From Rhynchonema sp. JSB1_4 (lineage: Eukaryota > Nematoda > Chromadorea > Monhysterida > Xyalidae), in contig JASAMV010003703.1 in the NCBI GenBank assembly GCA_030248065.1, positions 1-64,000 of the forward strand: a DNA stretch of 64,000 nucleotides. Direction: 5' to 3'. Positions within the stretch are counted from its first letter, which is position 1, and every line of letters starts with the position of its first letter. Below are positions 17,841-26,303 of this stretch, in pieces. Below the pieces are notes generated by a model, which saw nothing but the letters and a program-made list of their open reading frames with translations, made no database searches and was not told where the DNA came from. Both the position numbers and the translations under genes were made by a program.

Positions 17841-19865
17841 CTACGATATCGTGCACCACGACGTGGTATGGGTGATCGGGAATTTCGTCGTGAACTTTTG
17901 TGCAGAGCTGGATGCAGATCGAATCTGAGGCGAGGTGCGACGGAACAATTTTCTCTGTTGCTGACGGGGGAAAACTTTGTTCAGATGCTTTGCTTCAGTA
18001 GCCAAGTCATGCAACTCTTCCCTACGTCGAATAACGTCACCCAATGCTGACAAGAGGCTCATGGTAGTCCATTCTGTATCAACAGGTTTATGTCGTGCTG
18101 CTTCTTTAACAACTGACTGAGGGAATTTTGATAGAATCATGTTCACGGTAGAAAAGTGATTGGCCTGTTGGTGGCTGGTGATCAGTCTGATAACTGCTGC
18201 TTGAACTTTCGTGTATGTGTGATTCAACGAAGACAACTCATCACGAGCAGGTTCAATGAGACTCAGTTCTCTTTGCATTTTGCGTCGAATTCGATGTTTG
18301 TTTCCGTAACGTGACATGAGCAATTGTAAGGCAGTATAGTAATTGTGATCGCTTGGCTGCAACGGGGATATCAAGGCCAGAGCATCACCACGCAACCACG
18401 ATATCAGCTGAGCAAACTTGTGAGATGGTCTCATATATGGGTTGTTGTGTACGTTTGACATGAACAGGTAAAAAAAGCTGACAAATGCCAACTCATCAGA
18501 ACCATCAAACTCAATGTTAATCAGTTTTGGTGTTGGGTATCGATATTGCCCTTGATTCGTTGCATCTCTACCGTAATTCTGGTTGCCCGAATTGCCTTGT
18601 TGATTCATGCTTGGTTGCAATGACATGAGTTCATGTCCAGCACCCAAACTGTTTTGCATGAATGGTTGTGTTTGTGCAATTGCTAACGCTTGACACACTT
18701 GTGGGTAGTTTGTGCTAGCGTACACTGGTGGTGTTGTTTCAAACCGAGGGTTCGCACCGCTCTGAGAATACTCATCCATTCGTACTTCACCAATGCGCTG
18801 CACCCAACCATCTGAAGCCGGAGGCGGATTCAGAATATTGGGTACGGCTGGTTCAGATGACCAGAAATTTCCACGTTCAATCATAACATCACCATAACTA
18901 TACATTACACTGGCAGATTCTGTGCTGTGCGGTATGGGAACCGCCGTGGCATCACTACTCATGACTCGCATGTCAGTATGACCTGGTGCTGCTCGAGAAG
19001 GTTGCGGTGCTGTACTAGGGCGAGTACCAACACTCATTTGCACAACTGGGGTCTGACTGATCATGTTTGTCATTGGGTAACAGGTCTGCACTGGTGGGAC
19101 TGACAAATAAGCAGCCGACTTCCAGTTGTTGTCTGCGACCGTAAGGTTGGTGTGATTGTGCTCAACAGCTGGCCGTGGCCGAGACACATTAATTGATTCC
19201 AACGATAAACTACTCACCCCTTCTTGTGATTCGTCCTTGGTTGGTGTTGAAGCTTGCCCTTGGATTTCGTTCAATCGCGCTTCTGCTTCGGCCATGTCGT
19301 TCTTCATCAACTGCTCTTCATGGGATAGAAGTTCCTGTAATTGAATAATACCCTCTTTGCCTGAACCACTTTCATAAGCTCTACGATGAATTTCTGATTC
19401 AGCCTCAAAATAATCATTTGAAATCAAACCAACGTGAACTTCCTTTTTCAAACCAACCAAATACCTGTCCCATTTCTTTATGTGCCCTCTCAGGCGCATA
19501 TCTTCTGTGATCACATTTCGCATGTGTACGTCTAGTCGATGCAGCAACTGCTCCAGCCAGTCGATTTTGTCTGGAATGGGTTTGGCTGACTGGTGAATCG
19601 CTTTGAGAGTATCGTGGTAATCTCGTGGTCGGCCTGCGGTTATGAGGGCTAAAATACGAGAGCGATTTCTGCCCAGAACCATGTTATACACATGCGATGT
19701 GGCCTTTGTGGCCTCATGTTCAGGAACATCAGAATCAAAAGCAACTTGCAGCTCACCTTGAGATTCACCCTGATCTATTACTTGGGTCTCTAAGCTTTCC
19801 GGACCGTACAGTTGGTCGTCCCTGACCTTTCTTGCTTCATGTTCTGCAACTTGGGCTTCCGCCAT
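17841..19865 (-). CDS. BEL/Pao Gag, N-terminal part
   Basis: The first ATG (at 19865) gives about 674 residues. The frame extends a few codons upstream only from a non-ATG start. The N-terminal half is charged, coiled-coil-like and then Ser/Pro/Gln-rich. Residues about 450-620 match the DUF1759 Gag domain of BEL/Pao: FDGSDELAF at the start, then FAQLISWLRGDALALI and YGNKHRIRRKM. The ORF stops at 17841 just as another frame opens with RS-rich sequence leading into the zinc knuckles. This may be a lesion or a programmed shift. The product would form the capsid. Confidence 0.82.
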   Translation of the reverse strand: MAEAQVAEHEARKVRDDQLYGPESLETQVIDQGESQGELQVAFDSDVPEHEATKATSHVYNMVLGRNRSRILALITAGRPRDYHDTLKAIHQSAKPIPDKIDWLEQLLHRLDVHMRNVITEDMRLRGHIKKWDRYLVGLKKEVHVGLISNDYFEAESEIHRRAYESGSGKEGIIQLQELLSHEEQLMKNDMAEAEARLNEIQGQASTPTKDESQEGVSSLSLESINVSRPRPAVEHNHTNLTVADNNWKSAAYLSVPPVQTCYPMTNMISQTPVVQMSVGTRPSTAPQPSRAAPGHTDMRVMSSDATAVPIPHSTESASVMYSYGDVMIERGNFWSSEPAVPNILNPPPASDGWVQRIGEVRMDEYSQSGANPRFETTPPVYASTNYPQVCQALAIAQTQPFMQNSLGAGHELMSLQPSMNQQGNSGNQNYGRDATNQGQYRYPTPKLINIEFDGSDELAFVSFFYLFMSNVHNNPYMRPSHKFAQLISWLRGDALALISPLQPSDHNYYTALQLLMSRYGNKHRIRRKMQRELSLIEPARDELSSLNHTYTKVQAAVIRLITSHQQANHFSTVNMILSKFPQSVVKEAARHKPVDTEWTTMSLLSALGDVIRRREELHDLATEAKHLNKVFPRQQQRKLFRRTSPQIRSASSSAQKFTTKFPITHTTSWCTIS

Positions 19866-19921
19866 TTGAAACGAGCAAATCAAACCTGTGAATTAAACAA
19901 ATGTATCTGTTGTTTACGTAT

Positions 19922-19984
19922 GCGCTGCCTCTAACCTTTCATGCGGTGGGGGGACCGCTCCAAAAGTTAAAGACAATTGGCGCA
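19922..19984 (-). promoter_or_regulatory. Leader hairpin 1 of the BEL/Pao element
   Basis: First of three homologous structured repeats between primer site and gag. Conserved flanks GCGCTGCC and TTAAAGACAA...GGCGC (plus-strand reading) enclose a variable stem, here with an inner GCGGT/ACCGC pair. See the finding on covariation. Confidence 0.65.
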
Positions 19985-20001
19985 GAAAGAGAAAATTACT
20001 T

Positions 20002-20059
20002 AGCGCTGCCTTCAACCGTTGGTGTGCGTTGCACAACGGTTAAAGACAAATATGGCGCT
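20002..20059 (-). promoter_or_regulatory. Leader hairpin 2 of the BEL/Pao element
   Basis: The outer stem AGCGC...GCGCT and inner perfect stem AACCGTT/AACGGTT close a small loop; the flanks are the same as hairpins 1 and 3. Confidence 0.7.
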
Positions 20060-20070
20060 GTAAAAGAGTG

Positions 20071-20143
20071 AGCGCTGCCTCAAACTGTTCTTGTGGCACT
20101 CTTGCACCACTGCTGAATGAACAGTTAAAGACAATAGGGCGCT
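20071..20143 (-). promoter_or_regulatory. Leader hairpin 3 of the BEL/Pao element
   Basis: The outer stem is AGCGC...GCGCT. The inner stem AACTGTTC/GAACAGTT differs from hairpin 2 in both strands so that pairing is kept. The loop is longer and holds a second small pairing. Confidence 0.7.
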
Positions 20144-20166
20144 ATGGTTGAAGTAGCTGTTGTTTA

Positions 20167-20205
20167 TCAGGAGATCCTGGGTTCGACTCCCAGGCGCGAG
20201 AACCA
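20167..20205 (-). promoter_or_regulatory. Extended tRNA primer-binding site
   Basis: The minus strand begins TGGTTCTCGCGCCTGGGAG, a classic TGG-initiated primer site. The complementary plus strand is not just 18 nt but the 3' half of a tRNA: variable loop, T arm (CTGGG-TTCGACT-CCCAG), acceptor strand and CCA. CCA is added after transcription in eukaryotes, so this DNA copies a mature tRNA. The variable loop and T arm resemble arginine tRNAs, but identity is tentative. No 5' tRNA half is present upstream, so this is not a tRNA gene. Confidence 0.75.
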
Positions 20206-20860
20206 TTTAATTGTCGCATAATTTTGGTGGTGGAAAAGTTTGGTCGCAAAATATCATAAAATTATGCCACAACGGAAGGAATCACTAAGACACCCTTGGC
20301 TCGCTTAGGTCCTTGTACATTATTGTTTACGTTATAAAAGACCGGTTTGGTTTGGAGTGAAGTGAAATCAGATTCTGAGCAGAGTTGGCTCCGTATACGG
20401 ACACCAACTATTATACAAAACGGGGGAACTAACCAATTAAGAATGAGCGAGGCACAACGGCTTCAAGAGTCGCTCACACTGCGTTGGCGTTTGGGGGAAC
20501 ATCGGGTGGCATGACCGTCCACATGAGGCACAAGGCTTTACGAGTTACATGAGCCGGACATGGCACTTGGGTTACGGTAAATGAACGATGTGTCACAGAA
20601 CACGCAAAATATACGTAGCAAAACGATCAGTGATTTTATTGGAAAGGGTGAGTTTTCTTGCAGATTCGTCCCGATTTTATATCGATGCGATTGCATCATC
20701 CCCGGCGAAATCATGGATCGGATCTCTTGATCTTATTATTGTAGTGCTGGTTCTGTGGGAAATAATCTCTTATGCAGTTCCGCGCTTCATTATTATTCCT
20801 GTCCACAAAAGAAGGGAAAACATCATCTGATCAGCATACCGCGGGCGCGGCTGCCTGACT
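20206..20860 (-). other. Putative 5' LTR and flank of the BEL/Pao element
   Basis: By position the 5' LTR must abut the primer site, so it lies here. I cannot fix its outer end because no second LTR copy is seen. A TATA-like box at 20333 is on the plus strand and would fire away from the element. No convincing ORF is present. Confidence 0.4.
20333..20340 (+). promoter_or_regulatory. TATA-like box, plus strand
   Basis: TATAAAAG, followed about 30 bp later by TCAGAT, an initiator-like string. It points toward the plus-strand ORF series starting at 21.06 kb. Spacing is slightly off the usual optimum, so the call is weak. Confidence 0.25.
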
Positions 20861-21062
20861 TAATCAAGTTTCATGCAAGAAGCTCTTTTAGGTTCTCCGC
20901 CGCCTGAGTCTGACTTTCTACCAACAATGAATCCCAGATTCTCAACAGGTCTTGTAGCGCATCGCTTTTGGATACAAAACAGCTGGGCCGATTCTACAGG
21001 GTTCTTTGTGATGTCCCGCTTTCGGGCACAAAGCAGCTGAGCTATGTATGTAGGTACGCAAG

Positions 21063-21719
21063 GTGTGCCGGAAAGTTCCATTACAGTATCCCCGTGGATT
21101 CCACGACAGTGATATCGCTACCAGCAACAGTCCGCCGACCATCGAACAGTGCGAACTGAAAGTGGCCGCGTATGGACCCGACTTCTTGCGAATGTTGACT
21201 CCGAAACTGAACATGGAAGTGGTATCGCTCGGATCACAAGCCATCGATGTACAATCGACATTGCGTCTTCAAATGGCTGTGTTGGCGAAAGCACAATTCG
21301 CACTGCGTCATCTGATGTGCATTCCGGAATTGTTTCCGCCGCTCAGTGGCAGATCGCAGGTTGGCAAATACGGCATCTATCTGAAAACGACGCCAACTGC
21401 AGCATTCAGCGTGCTCGGCAATTCAACGAAAATTCGAACGGCTGGACCGATGCACGCACCGATCCCGAACGAACGTGCGTATCAACGTCACATGTACCAC
21501 AGCGCGCCACTGATGGATGAACTACCGAGTCGCATGGTCGTCATGGACTCGATGGGAATGCCCCAGCAATTCGACAAGAACGTCGTGCTCTGCATCGCGA
21601 CACAACACAGCGAACTGATGAAGCAATTTCTGCGTGCATACATTGCGATCAACGCCGCAGAAATGGACTGGCAGTATGATACGCATGGCTTGTCGATGTA
21701 CAATCAGCCCTACCGTTGA
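21063..21719 (+). CDS. Unknown ORF series, part 1
   Basis: The frame is open from about 21.06 kb (first codon GTG) to TGA at 21717. Coding quality is clear from about SPPTIEQCELKVAAYG onward: codon use is uniform (CGT/CGA, GAA, CTG) and GC-richer than the surroundings. I do not recognise the product. Near the end the same codon style continues in the +1 frame, whose first ATG (21676) overlaps this ORF by 44 nt. No intron ends fit, so this is either the first piece of a frame-broken long gene or the first of several overlapping ORFs. Confidence 0.5.
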   Translation: MCRKVPLQYPRGFHDSDIATSNSPPTIEQCELKVAAYGPDFLRMLTPKLNMEVVSLGSQAIDVQSTLRLQMAVLAKAQFALRHLMCIPELFPPLSGRSQVGKYGIYLKTTPTAAFSVLGNSTKIRTAGPMHAPIPNERAYQRHMYHSAPLMDELPSRMVVMDSMGMPQQFDKNVVLCIATQHSELMKQFLRAYIAINAAEMDWQYDTHGLSMYNQPYR

Positions 21720-22791
21720 ACGTCCGCTTGTACTCTACAAGAACACACAACAGTCAGTGCGTCGCATCACGGAACAGAAAAGTGCGATGCCCGAGTACAA
21801 CTTGACGGAACTGCGCAAGAAAATGAAAGCCGATCAAATCAAGGACATCGGTCGCAAGGCATTCGATCTGCTGTACAAGGTCGAAATGACGCATTACCTG
21901 TACTATCATCTGCAGATGCGATTCGAGGTGTTCAAATTGCGCGAACTGGAACCAATCGTCGGTCTACAGAACTACGCAACATGGCTGCAGGACACGGCCA
22001 ATGCTGTGCGTTTGCGTCTGGATCTGAATATGCCGCCGACCGAAGACGAACAGATGAGTACGTTGACTGAGGAATGTGACCGTCGTTCGCCCAGCACAAT
22101 GGCCGCGATTCTGCCAAGGGATATTCCACTGACTGCGGATCGACTGAACGAGAAAGTGATCTACACTGCCGACAATCAATCACGCAGCAAGGACTTCAAC
22201 CCAATGCGTTATCGCGTGAAAGAGGACAAACCGCTTGCGTACAGTGGGTACTACAACATCTGCGAGACGAACAAGCAGAACATGCTGAACATGCAGTATC
22301 AGACTGGCGTACAAGTCGAAAATCGAGCGAAGGACGACTGGTACACGAATCTGTCGCGCTCGTACGAAACACGCGTCCGCCGCATTTGCAAGGCATACGA
22401 TGGTATCATGGGCCAGGAACGATACCAAGTCGGCAATGCGTACATCGAGGGAGAACTGCCGCCGGTTCGTCGTGAAGCGACAATTGCCGATCTTCCGAAC
22501 ATCGACACCGCAGCTGTCACGAACGAACTGCAATCGGTCATGGTCGCCTACGCTGCAGGCACGTCAGGTCAACCGACACAGAACGTATCAGTGCCAGTGC
22601 AAGTGCTGACTAGTCTGCTCACGAATCGCAGACCTGGCGAGGAATCAGCACAACCGACTGTCGGTGGCCAGGAACAGGATCGTACTGAACGTGTCAAACT
22701 GGTCGAGGATGCGCAGGCGCATCATCCGGAACTTTGGCGATTGGAAGGTGCCCAGTTCATTCGCATCATGACGTTGCTGAAAGGCATGTAG
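21676..22791 (+). CDS. Unknown ORF series, part 2
   Basis: From the first in-frame ATG there are about 371 codons to TAG at 22789. It is helical, charged and Met/Gln-rich, with no domain I can name. The frame continues open directly after the TAG for another 178 codons in the same codon style. A single in-frame stop, or readthrough, therefore separates parts 2 and 3. No transmembrane segments or signal peptide. Confidence 0.5.
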   Translation: MIRMACRCTISPTVERPLVLYKNTQQSVRRITEQKSAMPEYNLTELRKKMKADQIKDIGRKAFDLLYKVEMTHYLYYHLQMRFEVFKLRELEPIVGLQNYATWLQDTANAVRLRLDLNMPPTEDEQMSTLTEECDRRSPSTMAAILPRDIPLTADRLNEKVIYTADNQSRSKDFNPMRYRVKEDKPLAYSGYYNICETNKQNMLNMQYQTGVQVENRAKDDWYTNLSRSYETRVRRICKAYDGIMGQERYQVGNAYIEGELPPVRREATIADLPNIDTAAVTNELQSVMVAYAAGTSGQPTQNVSVPVQVLTSLLTNRRPGEESAQPTVGGQEQDRTERVKLVEDAQAHHPELWRLEGAQFIRIMTLLKGM

Positions 22792-23325
22792 AACAACATC
22801 AATCTGGGTATCGAACCGACACCGACAACGACCATTCTATCATCAGTCGGTGAACCATCGCACTTCACCAAGGATCTCAAAATGGAGGATCTTGCGAATT
22901 GGTACAACGTCGTTGGATGGCATTCGAGCGCCATGGCTGCGAACCCGTCGAAACCGACACCGTACCAAGTGCTGATGGACTACAAGTTGAGCATGCCGCA
23001 AAAACAGCAGGAACTTTTCGAGTCCTTGTTCAACAAACTGGCGAACTATTACCAGCAGTTAGCGGCGAATCAGGAACTACCACAACCGGATCAACTGGCC
23101 GCCATCTTGAATCAGATTGCGACCCGCATGCATACTACGCCGCAGGAATTGTTGTCAATGGTGGTTCCGATCATTCAGGAGCAAGCTCGTCATGAATCAG
23201 CCGAGCGTCATCGTCCGTCATCGTCACGTGACACTTCGCACAGTCGACCTGTATCCCGCCAGCAAGACGTCGGACATTTCGTCACGTCCAACTCCGTCAA
23301 CAGCACCGATGTTGCGCACGACTAG
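22792..23325 (+). CDS. Unknown ORF series, part 3 (same frame after an in-frame TAG)
   Basis: Open from the codon after the TAG. The first ATG is at 22882 (MEDLANWYNVVGWH). The content is Gln/Pro/Leu-rich helical sequence (YQQLAANQELPQPDQLAA), then a Ser/Arg/His-rich tail. It ends at TAG 23323. The next ORF begins with ATG at 23309 in the +1 frame, a 17-nt overlap, and coding-like sequence in that frame is already present just upstream. Confidence 0.5.
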   Translation, partial: NNINLGIEPTPTTTILSSVGEPSHFTKDLKMEDLANWYNVVGWHSSAMAANPSKPTPYQVLMDYKLSMPQKQQELFESLFNKLANYYQQLAANQELPQPDQLAAILNQIATRMHTTPQELLSMVVPIIQEQARHESAERHRPSSSRDTSHSRPVSRQQDVGHFVTSNSVNSTDVAHD

Positions 23326-23809
23326 GCAACTGCAGGACAATCAGATCGACGAACGTTCGAATGTGATCTGGATCGATCTGGAAAAGCCGGACAAAAAGTA
23401 CATTGATGCATGGAACGACTATTCAGTGCCGTTAAAAATCCGCATCAAAAAGCAGGATTGGGACTCGAATCTGGCACACGACGTCATCAACGTTCGCACA
23501 GACAACCAGATGGTGAAATGGCTGGAATTTCAATTCTACATGGCTGATCCGAATGTTGACGCCGAACAAAAGGCATGGTCCGATGACTACCCGTCGTTCA
23601 TCTTCTACGTGAACAAACATCCGAACGGCGATTCGACGATTGACAATCAAACGTTGCAACTGAATGTCCCGGACATGCGTCGTTTGCTGGACATGGCTGT
23701 ACATATCTGTGTACGTTGCAACGCCGCATTGATTCACGATACGAACAGCTGCATGAAATGCACTGAACCCATGGCATCCGAGAACGATGGACATCGTGAA
23801 TCTGCATGA
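23309..23809 (+). CDS. Unknown ORF series, part 4, with CxxC pairs
   Basis: About 166 residues. The body is compact and globular-looking, with many Asp, Trp and Tyr residues (VIWIDLEKPDKKYIDAWND). It ends in a zinc-ribbon-like arrangement CVRCNAALIHDTNSCMKC (two CxxC pairs 11 residues apart). It overlaps the next ORF (ATG at 23787) by 23 nt. A small zinc-ribbon fold is inferred; function is unknown. Confidence 0.5.
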   Translation: MLRTTRQLQDNQIDERSNVIWIDLEKPDKKYIDAWNDYSVPLKIRIKKQDWDSNLAHDVINVRTDNQMVKWLEFQFYMADPNVDAEQKAWSDDYPSFIFYVNKHPNGDSTIDNQTLQLNVPDMRRLLDMAVHICVRCNAALIHDTNSCMKCTEPMASENDGHRESA

Positions 23810-24512
23810 AACGCCACCGGGTACCGAACCGCGCGCGCCGCGCGAAAAGTGTGGATTCCCAGGCCGTGTGACCAAGATAGGCACAGCATGGTGGTGCATC
23901 GCCAATCGCTCGTGGTTTCCAACGTTCACGGCCGATGAAAAGGTACTCTGGGCATGTGTCAACCGCAAATTGAACATCATGAAAGAAATCAGCCAAGAAT
24001 TTCCAGAATGCGTCATCATCTCGTGCTCGAAAGAACGTCGTTCGTACAAAGAACTCATCACCATCGTGACGAAACATCGTGAACTGACTGGTGATTGGCC
24101 GATGGACTTAGGCCAGGAACATGCGACGATTGCCACATACTTCAACATGTTTGAACTGACGCCTGCACAGATCAGCGGCAATCGAAAATTGGACTACAAA
24201 ATGCGAATCCGTCTCGAACAGAAGCCGATTCCGACGCCAGATCCGGACACGCGAGACGAATACTGTCGAATCTGCTTCAACTTTCACGTGACAGACAACT
24301 GCACGCAGTTTGGCGCATTGTTCAACAAATTGTGGTACGAGGAGGCCAACGGAGTGATCTATCGTCTGTTGGCAGGCTCCGAATTCGCTGTACTGAACAT
24401 CTGCTCGTCGTTCAAAAGCTTGCGTGGAAGAATCCCATCACCAATCGCTACCAGATCAAACCGCAGCTGGAACTCGTGCCGAACGACAAGATATCGATGT
24501 GGCCACGACTGA
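23787..24512 (+). CDS. Unknown ORF series, part 5
   Basis: 241 codons from ATG. It contains several conserved-looking Cys/Trp positions (KCGFPGRVTKIGTAWWC; YCRICFNFHVTDNC), again suggesting metal-binding or disulfide-rich modules. From about 24.41 kb its last 30 codons look non-coding, while the -1 frame reads in the established codon style. The real coding path therefore probably leaves this frame there. Confidence 0.5.
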   Translation: MDIVNLHETPPGTEPRAPREKCGFPGRVTKIGTAWWCIANRSWFPTFTADEKVLWACVNRKLNIMKEISQEFPECVIISCSKERRSYKELITIVTKHRELTGDWPMDLGQEHATIATYFNMFELTPAQISGNRKLDYKMRIRLEQKPIPTPDPDTRDEYCRICFNFHVTDNCTQFGALFNKLWYEEANGVIYRLLAGSEFAVLNICSSFKSLRGRIPSPIATRSNRSWNSCRTTRYRCGHD

Positions 24513-25192
24513 CCGATGAATATGGCAAATGGTTGGCAGAACCATGCAATCAACATCTGGCCGATCTGAAGGAGAACAATCGGTATCTGACCAAACATGT
24601 GACTGGACTGCGATGTATCGATCGTGAACCGTTGCAGGAACGAGATGCAACGATGCAGGATGTGTCGGAACGCGCACAGTTGTCGGGTCGACAACAAGAA
24701 TCGCGCGGGGGAAGGGACAGTCCGGCACGTTCGACACGATCGGATTCGCTGACATCGCACACGACACGAACTACCGACGCGTCTACAACATCCCGTGGTC
24801 GCACTACGACTGTGACTGCATCGTCGAGCAGTACCCGTGATCGCCGACCGCCAGTACATCGTCTGGGTGATCATCTGCGCAGGCAACGTGAACCACGTGA
24901 ACCACGTCGTCGCAGCAGGAGCCCGGCTCGTACTCGTCAGCAATCACCGGCTCGTCAATCGCGTCGTGATCAACATGAACGAACATTGGAATTGATTTCG
25001 CGTCAGGAAGCCGAACAACTTCATCCGAACGCCGTTGAACGAGGACCGAATGGCGAATATTTCCGACGCATCGATCCGCGTGACCGTTCGCGTGGAACCA
25101 CACGTCGTCATTCGCCATCAGTATCGACAACTCGACGAACATCGCCGAAACGTGAACGTCGCGACCCGCGATCGCAATCGCGTCGTCGTTAG
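24425..25192 (+). CDS. Unknown ORF series, part 6, with RS-rich C-terminus
   Basis: Coding-like sequence begins near 24.42 kb (LAWKNPITNRYQIKP); the first ATG is 24497, overlapping part 5 by 16 nt. About residues 60-250 are extremely Arg/Ser-rich with many RS and SR dipeptides (RRSRSPARTRQ), like splicing-factor RS domains or capsid and nucleocapsid basic tails. It ends with TAG at 25190. RNA binding is inferred from composition only. Confidence 0.5.
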   Translation, partial: WKNPITNRYQIKPQLELVPNDKISMWPRLTDEYGKWLAEPCNQHLADLKENNRYLTKHVTGLRCIDREPLQERDATMQDVSERAQLSGRQQESRGGRDSPARSTRSDSLTSHTTRTTDASTTSRGRTTTVTASSSSTRDRRPPVHRLGDHLRRQREPREPRRRSRSPARTRQQSPARQSRRDQHERTLELISRQEAEQLHPNAVERGPNGEYFRRIDPRDRSRGTTRRHSPSVSTTRRTSPKRERRDPRSQSRRR

Positions 25193-26303
25193 CCTGAATC
25201 GTCAAGGAGTATCGTCAAATCCTGTAGGTGCATAATGCCGCAGGTGGGGTTTTCAAACCTCGTATTTTGTTGAATCTCGACGTCTACTAACACCGTTGCA
25301 TTTCATCGTGTAGTTTCATCGTTTATCGATTTTGGATTTTTGGGTACCTGAGGAATGCGCTTGGATTCGAGGACGAACGATCGGAAAGCGCTCGTACCTC
25401 TGTATCATTCATCGTCATATCATTGATTCATTGATTTATACTGTATTGTTTCTCGTAAACTCTTATCGTAAAACCGTTCCGTCATTTACGTCATTTTCGC
25501 CGTTTGTTTACGTCTCGTAATTCTCGTGCTTTGAAGTCGTTGCTGATTAGGTTGTTTCTTTTAGTGTATTTGAGTTGAGTTGAACGCACCACACTAGTAC
25601 CTTTCGTCGTTGTTTCTACTGCCGTTTATATTCTTGTGTGTGCTTTGTCATTTGCATTACTTTGCCGATTAGTATTTTCTCTTACTGCATTTTGAGTCTT
25701 TGCGTTTAGTCGTTCTCTTAGAGTTTGTTTCTTGCTGCTTAGGATTTCTATTTTAGTAGTGATTTAGTTAGTTAGTTTTTCGTCGTTTTTGGGCGCTCTA
25801 CATCCGTCTACGTCGTCGTCGTCGTCGAGCCGTGCCAAAGCCCCTTTCGTGCATCATGTGGATATGGTGCTTCATGTGATGGCTCGTTAATTCAATTCAA
25901 TTCATCGATTCCCCCCTGGACTGATTTTCGACGGCATACTTTATGAACTGAGGAAGGGTGGCTCGAAACGTCTTGCGCCAAAGTAGAGCCCGCCTTAAGT
26001 GGTAAGCCCGGTCCTCCTCCCCTCATGCCGTCTCAATGGTTCGATCATCTTCTCATCTTCATCAATCTAATATCATCAAATCCAATTGAATCCATCAACG
26101 ATCGAACAGTGGCTACTTCTATCATTCGTCGCCTTCTATGTTGGTCGACAGCCACGCCTACCGTAATCGTATCGTAAAGTAATCGAGATGTTGGCTTCCC
26201 GAATCTTCTGTGCGTCGTCTTAAACGAACGTTTATCCCCGTCCCGTCTCTTCATTTTCTTCATCGCGACTCGCAGGGGCTCGTCAAATTTGGTCGTTGGG
26301 AGA
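25193..26303 (+). other. Non-coding, T-rich 3' region of the ORF series
   Basis: No ORF of substance. T-rich sequence, a short GTC run near 25.81 kb and a possible hammerhead-like core at 25948-25972. It may be the 3' untranslated region of the ORF series or the flank of the next element. Confidence 0.35.
25948..25972 (+). ncRNA. Possible degenerate hammerhead-type core
   Basis: CTGAGGA, then a 10-nt segment able to form only a weak 3-bp stem, then GAAACGTC. This matches the CUGANGA...GAAA core arrangement used by hammerhead ribozymes of Penelope-like elements and retrozymes, but stem II is poor and I could not define stems I and III convincingly. Confidence 0.2.

Larger units (their letters stand above)
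7646..20205 (-). mobile_element. BEL/Pao retroelement with phlebovirus-like envelope, damaged
   Basis: Read on the minus strand the order is primer site (20205-20167), leader hairpins (20143-19922), gag (19865), zinc knuckles/protease, RT, RNase H, HHCC integrase and a two-part class II-type glycoprotein. That order and the protein motifs identify BEL/Pao (Belpaoviridae); env-bearing members with phlebovirus-like glycoproteins are known in nematodes. Defects: a frame change between gag and the zinc-knuckle ORF (about 17.85-17.94 kb), another before the RT ORF (16.37-16.55 kb), about 0.7 kb of extra sequence between RT and RNase H, and a tRNA foldback at the 3' end. I find no sequence near 6.7-7.7 kb matching the putative 5' LTR, so the 3' LTR is missing or unrecognisable. 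Confidence 0.88.

Noticed and set aside
20160..20206. A plus-strand tRNA gene ending in CCA
   Set aside because: Only the 3' half is present and CCA is not gene-encoded in eukaryotes. Position next to gag and the TGG start on the minus strand fit a primer-binding site.
20860..21244. Minus-strand frames with repeated CxxKR/NPVE-like strings
   Set aside because: A short imperfect DNA duplication (about 45 bp) explains the repetition; the frames are too short and have no supported start.
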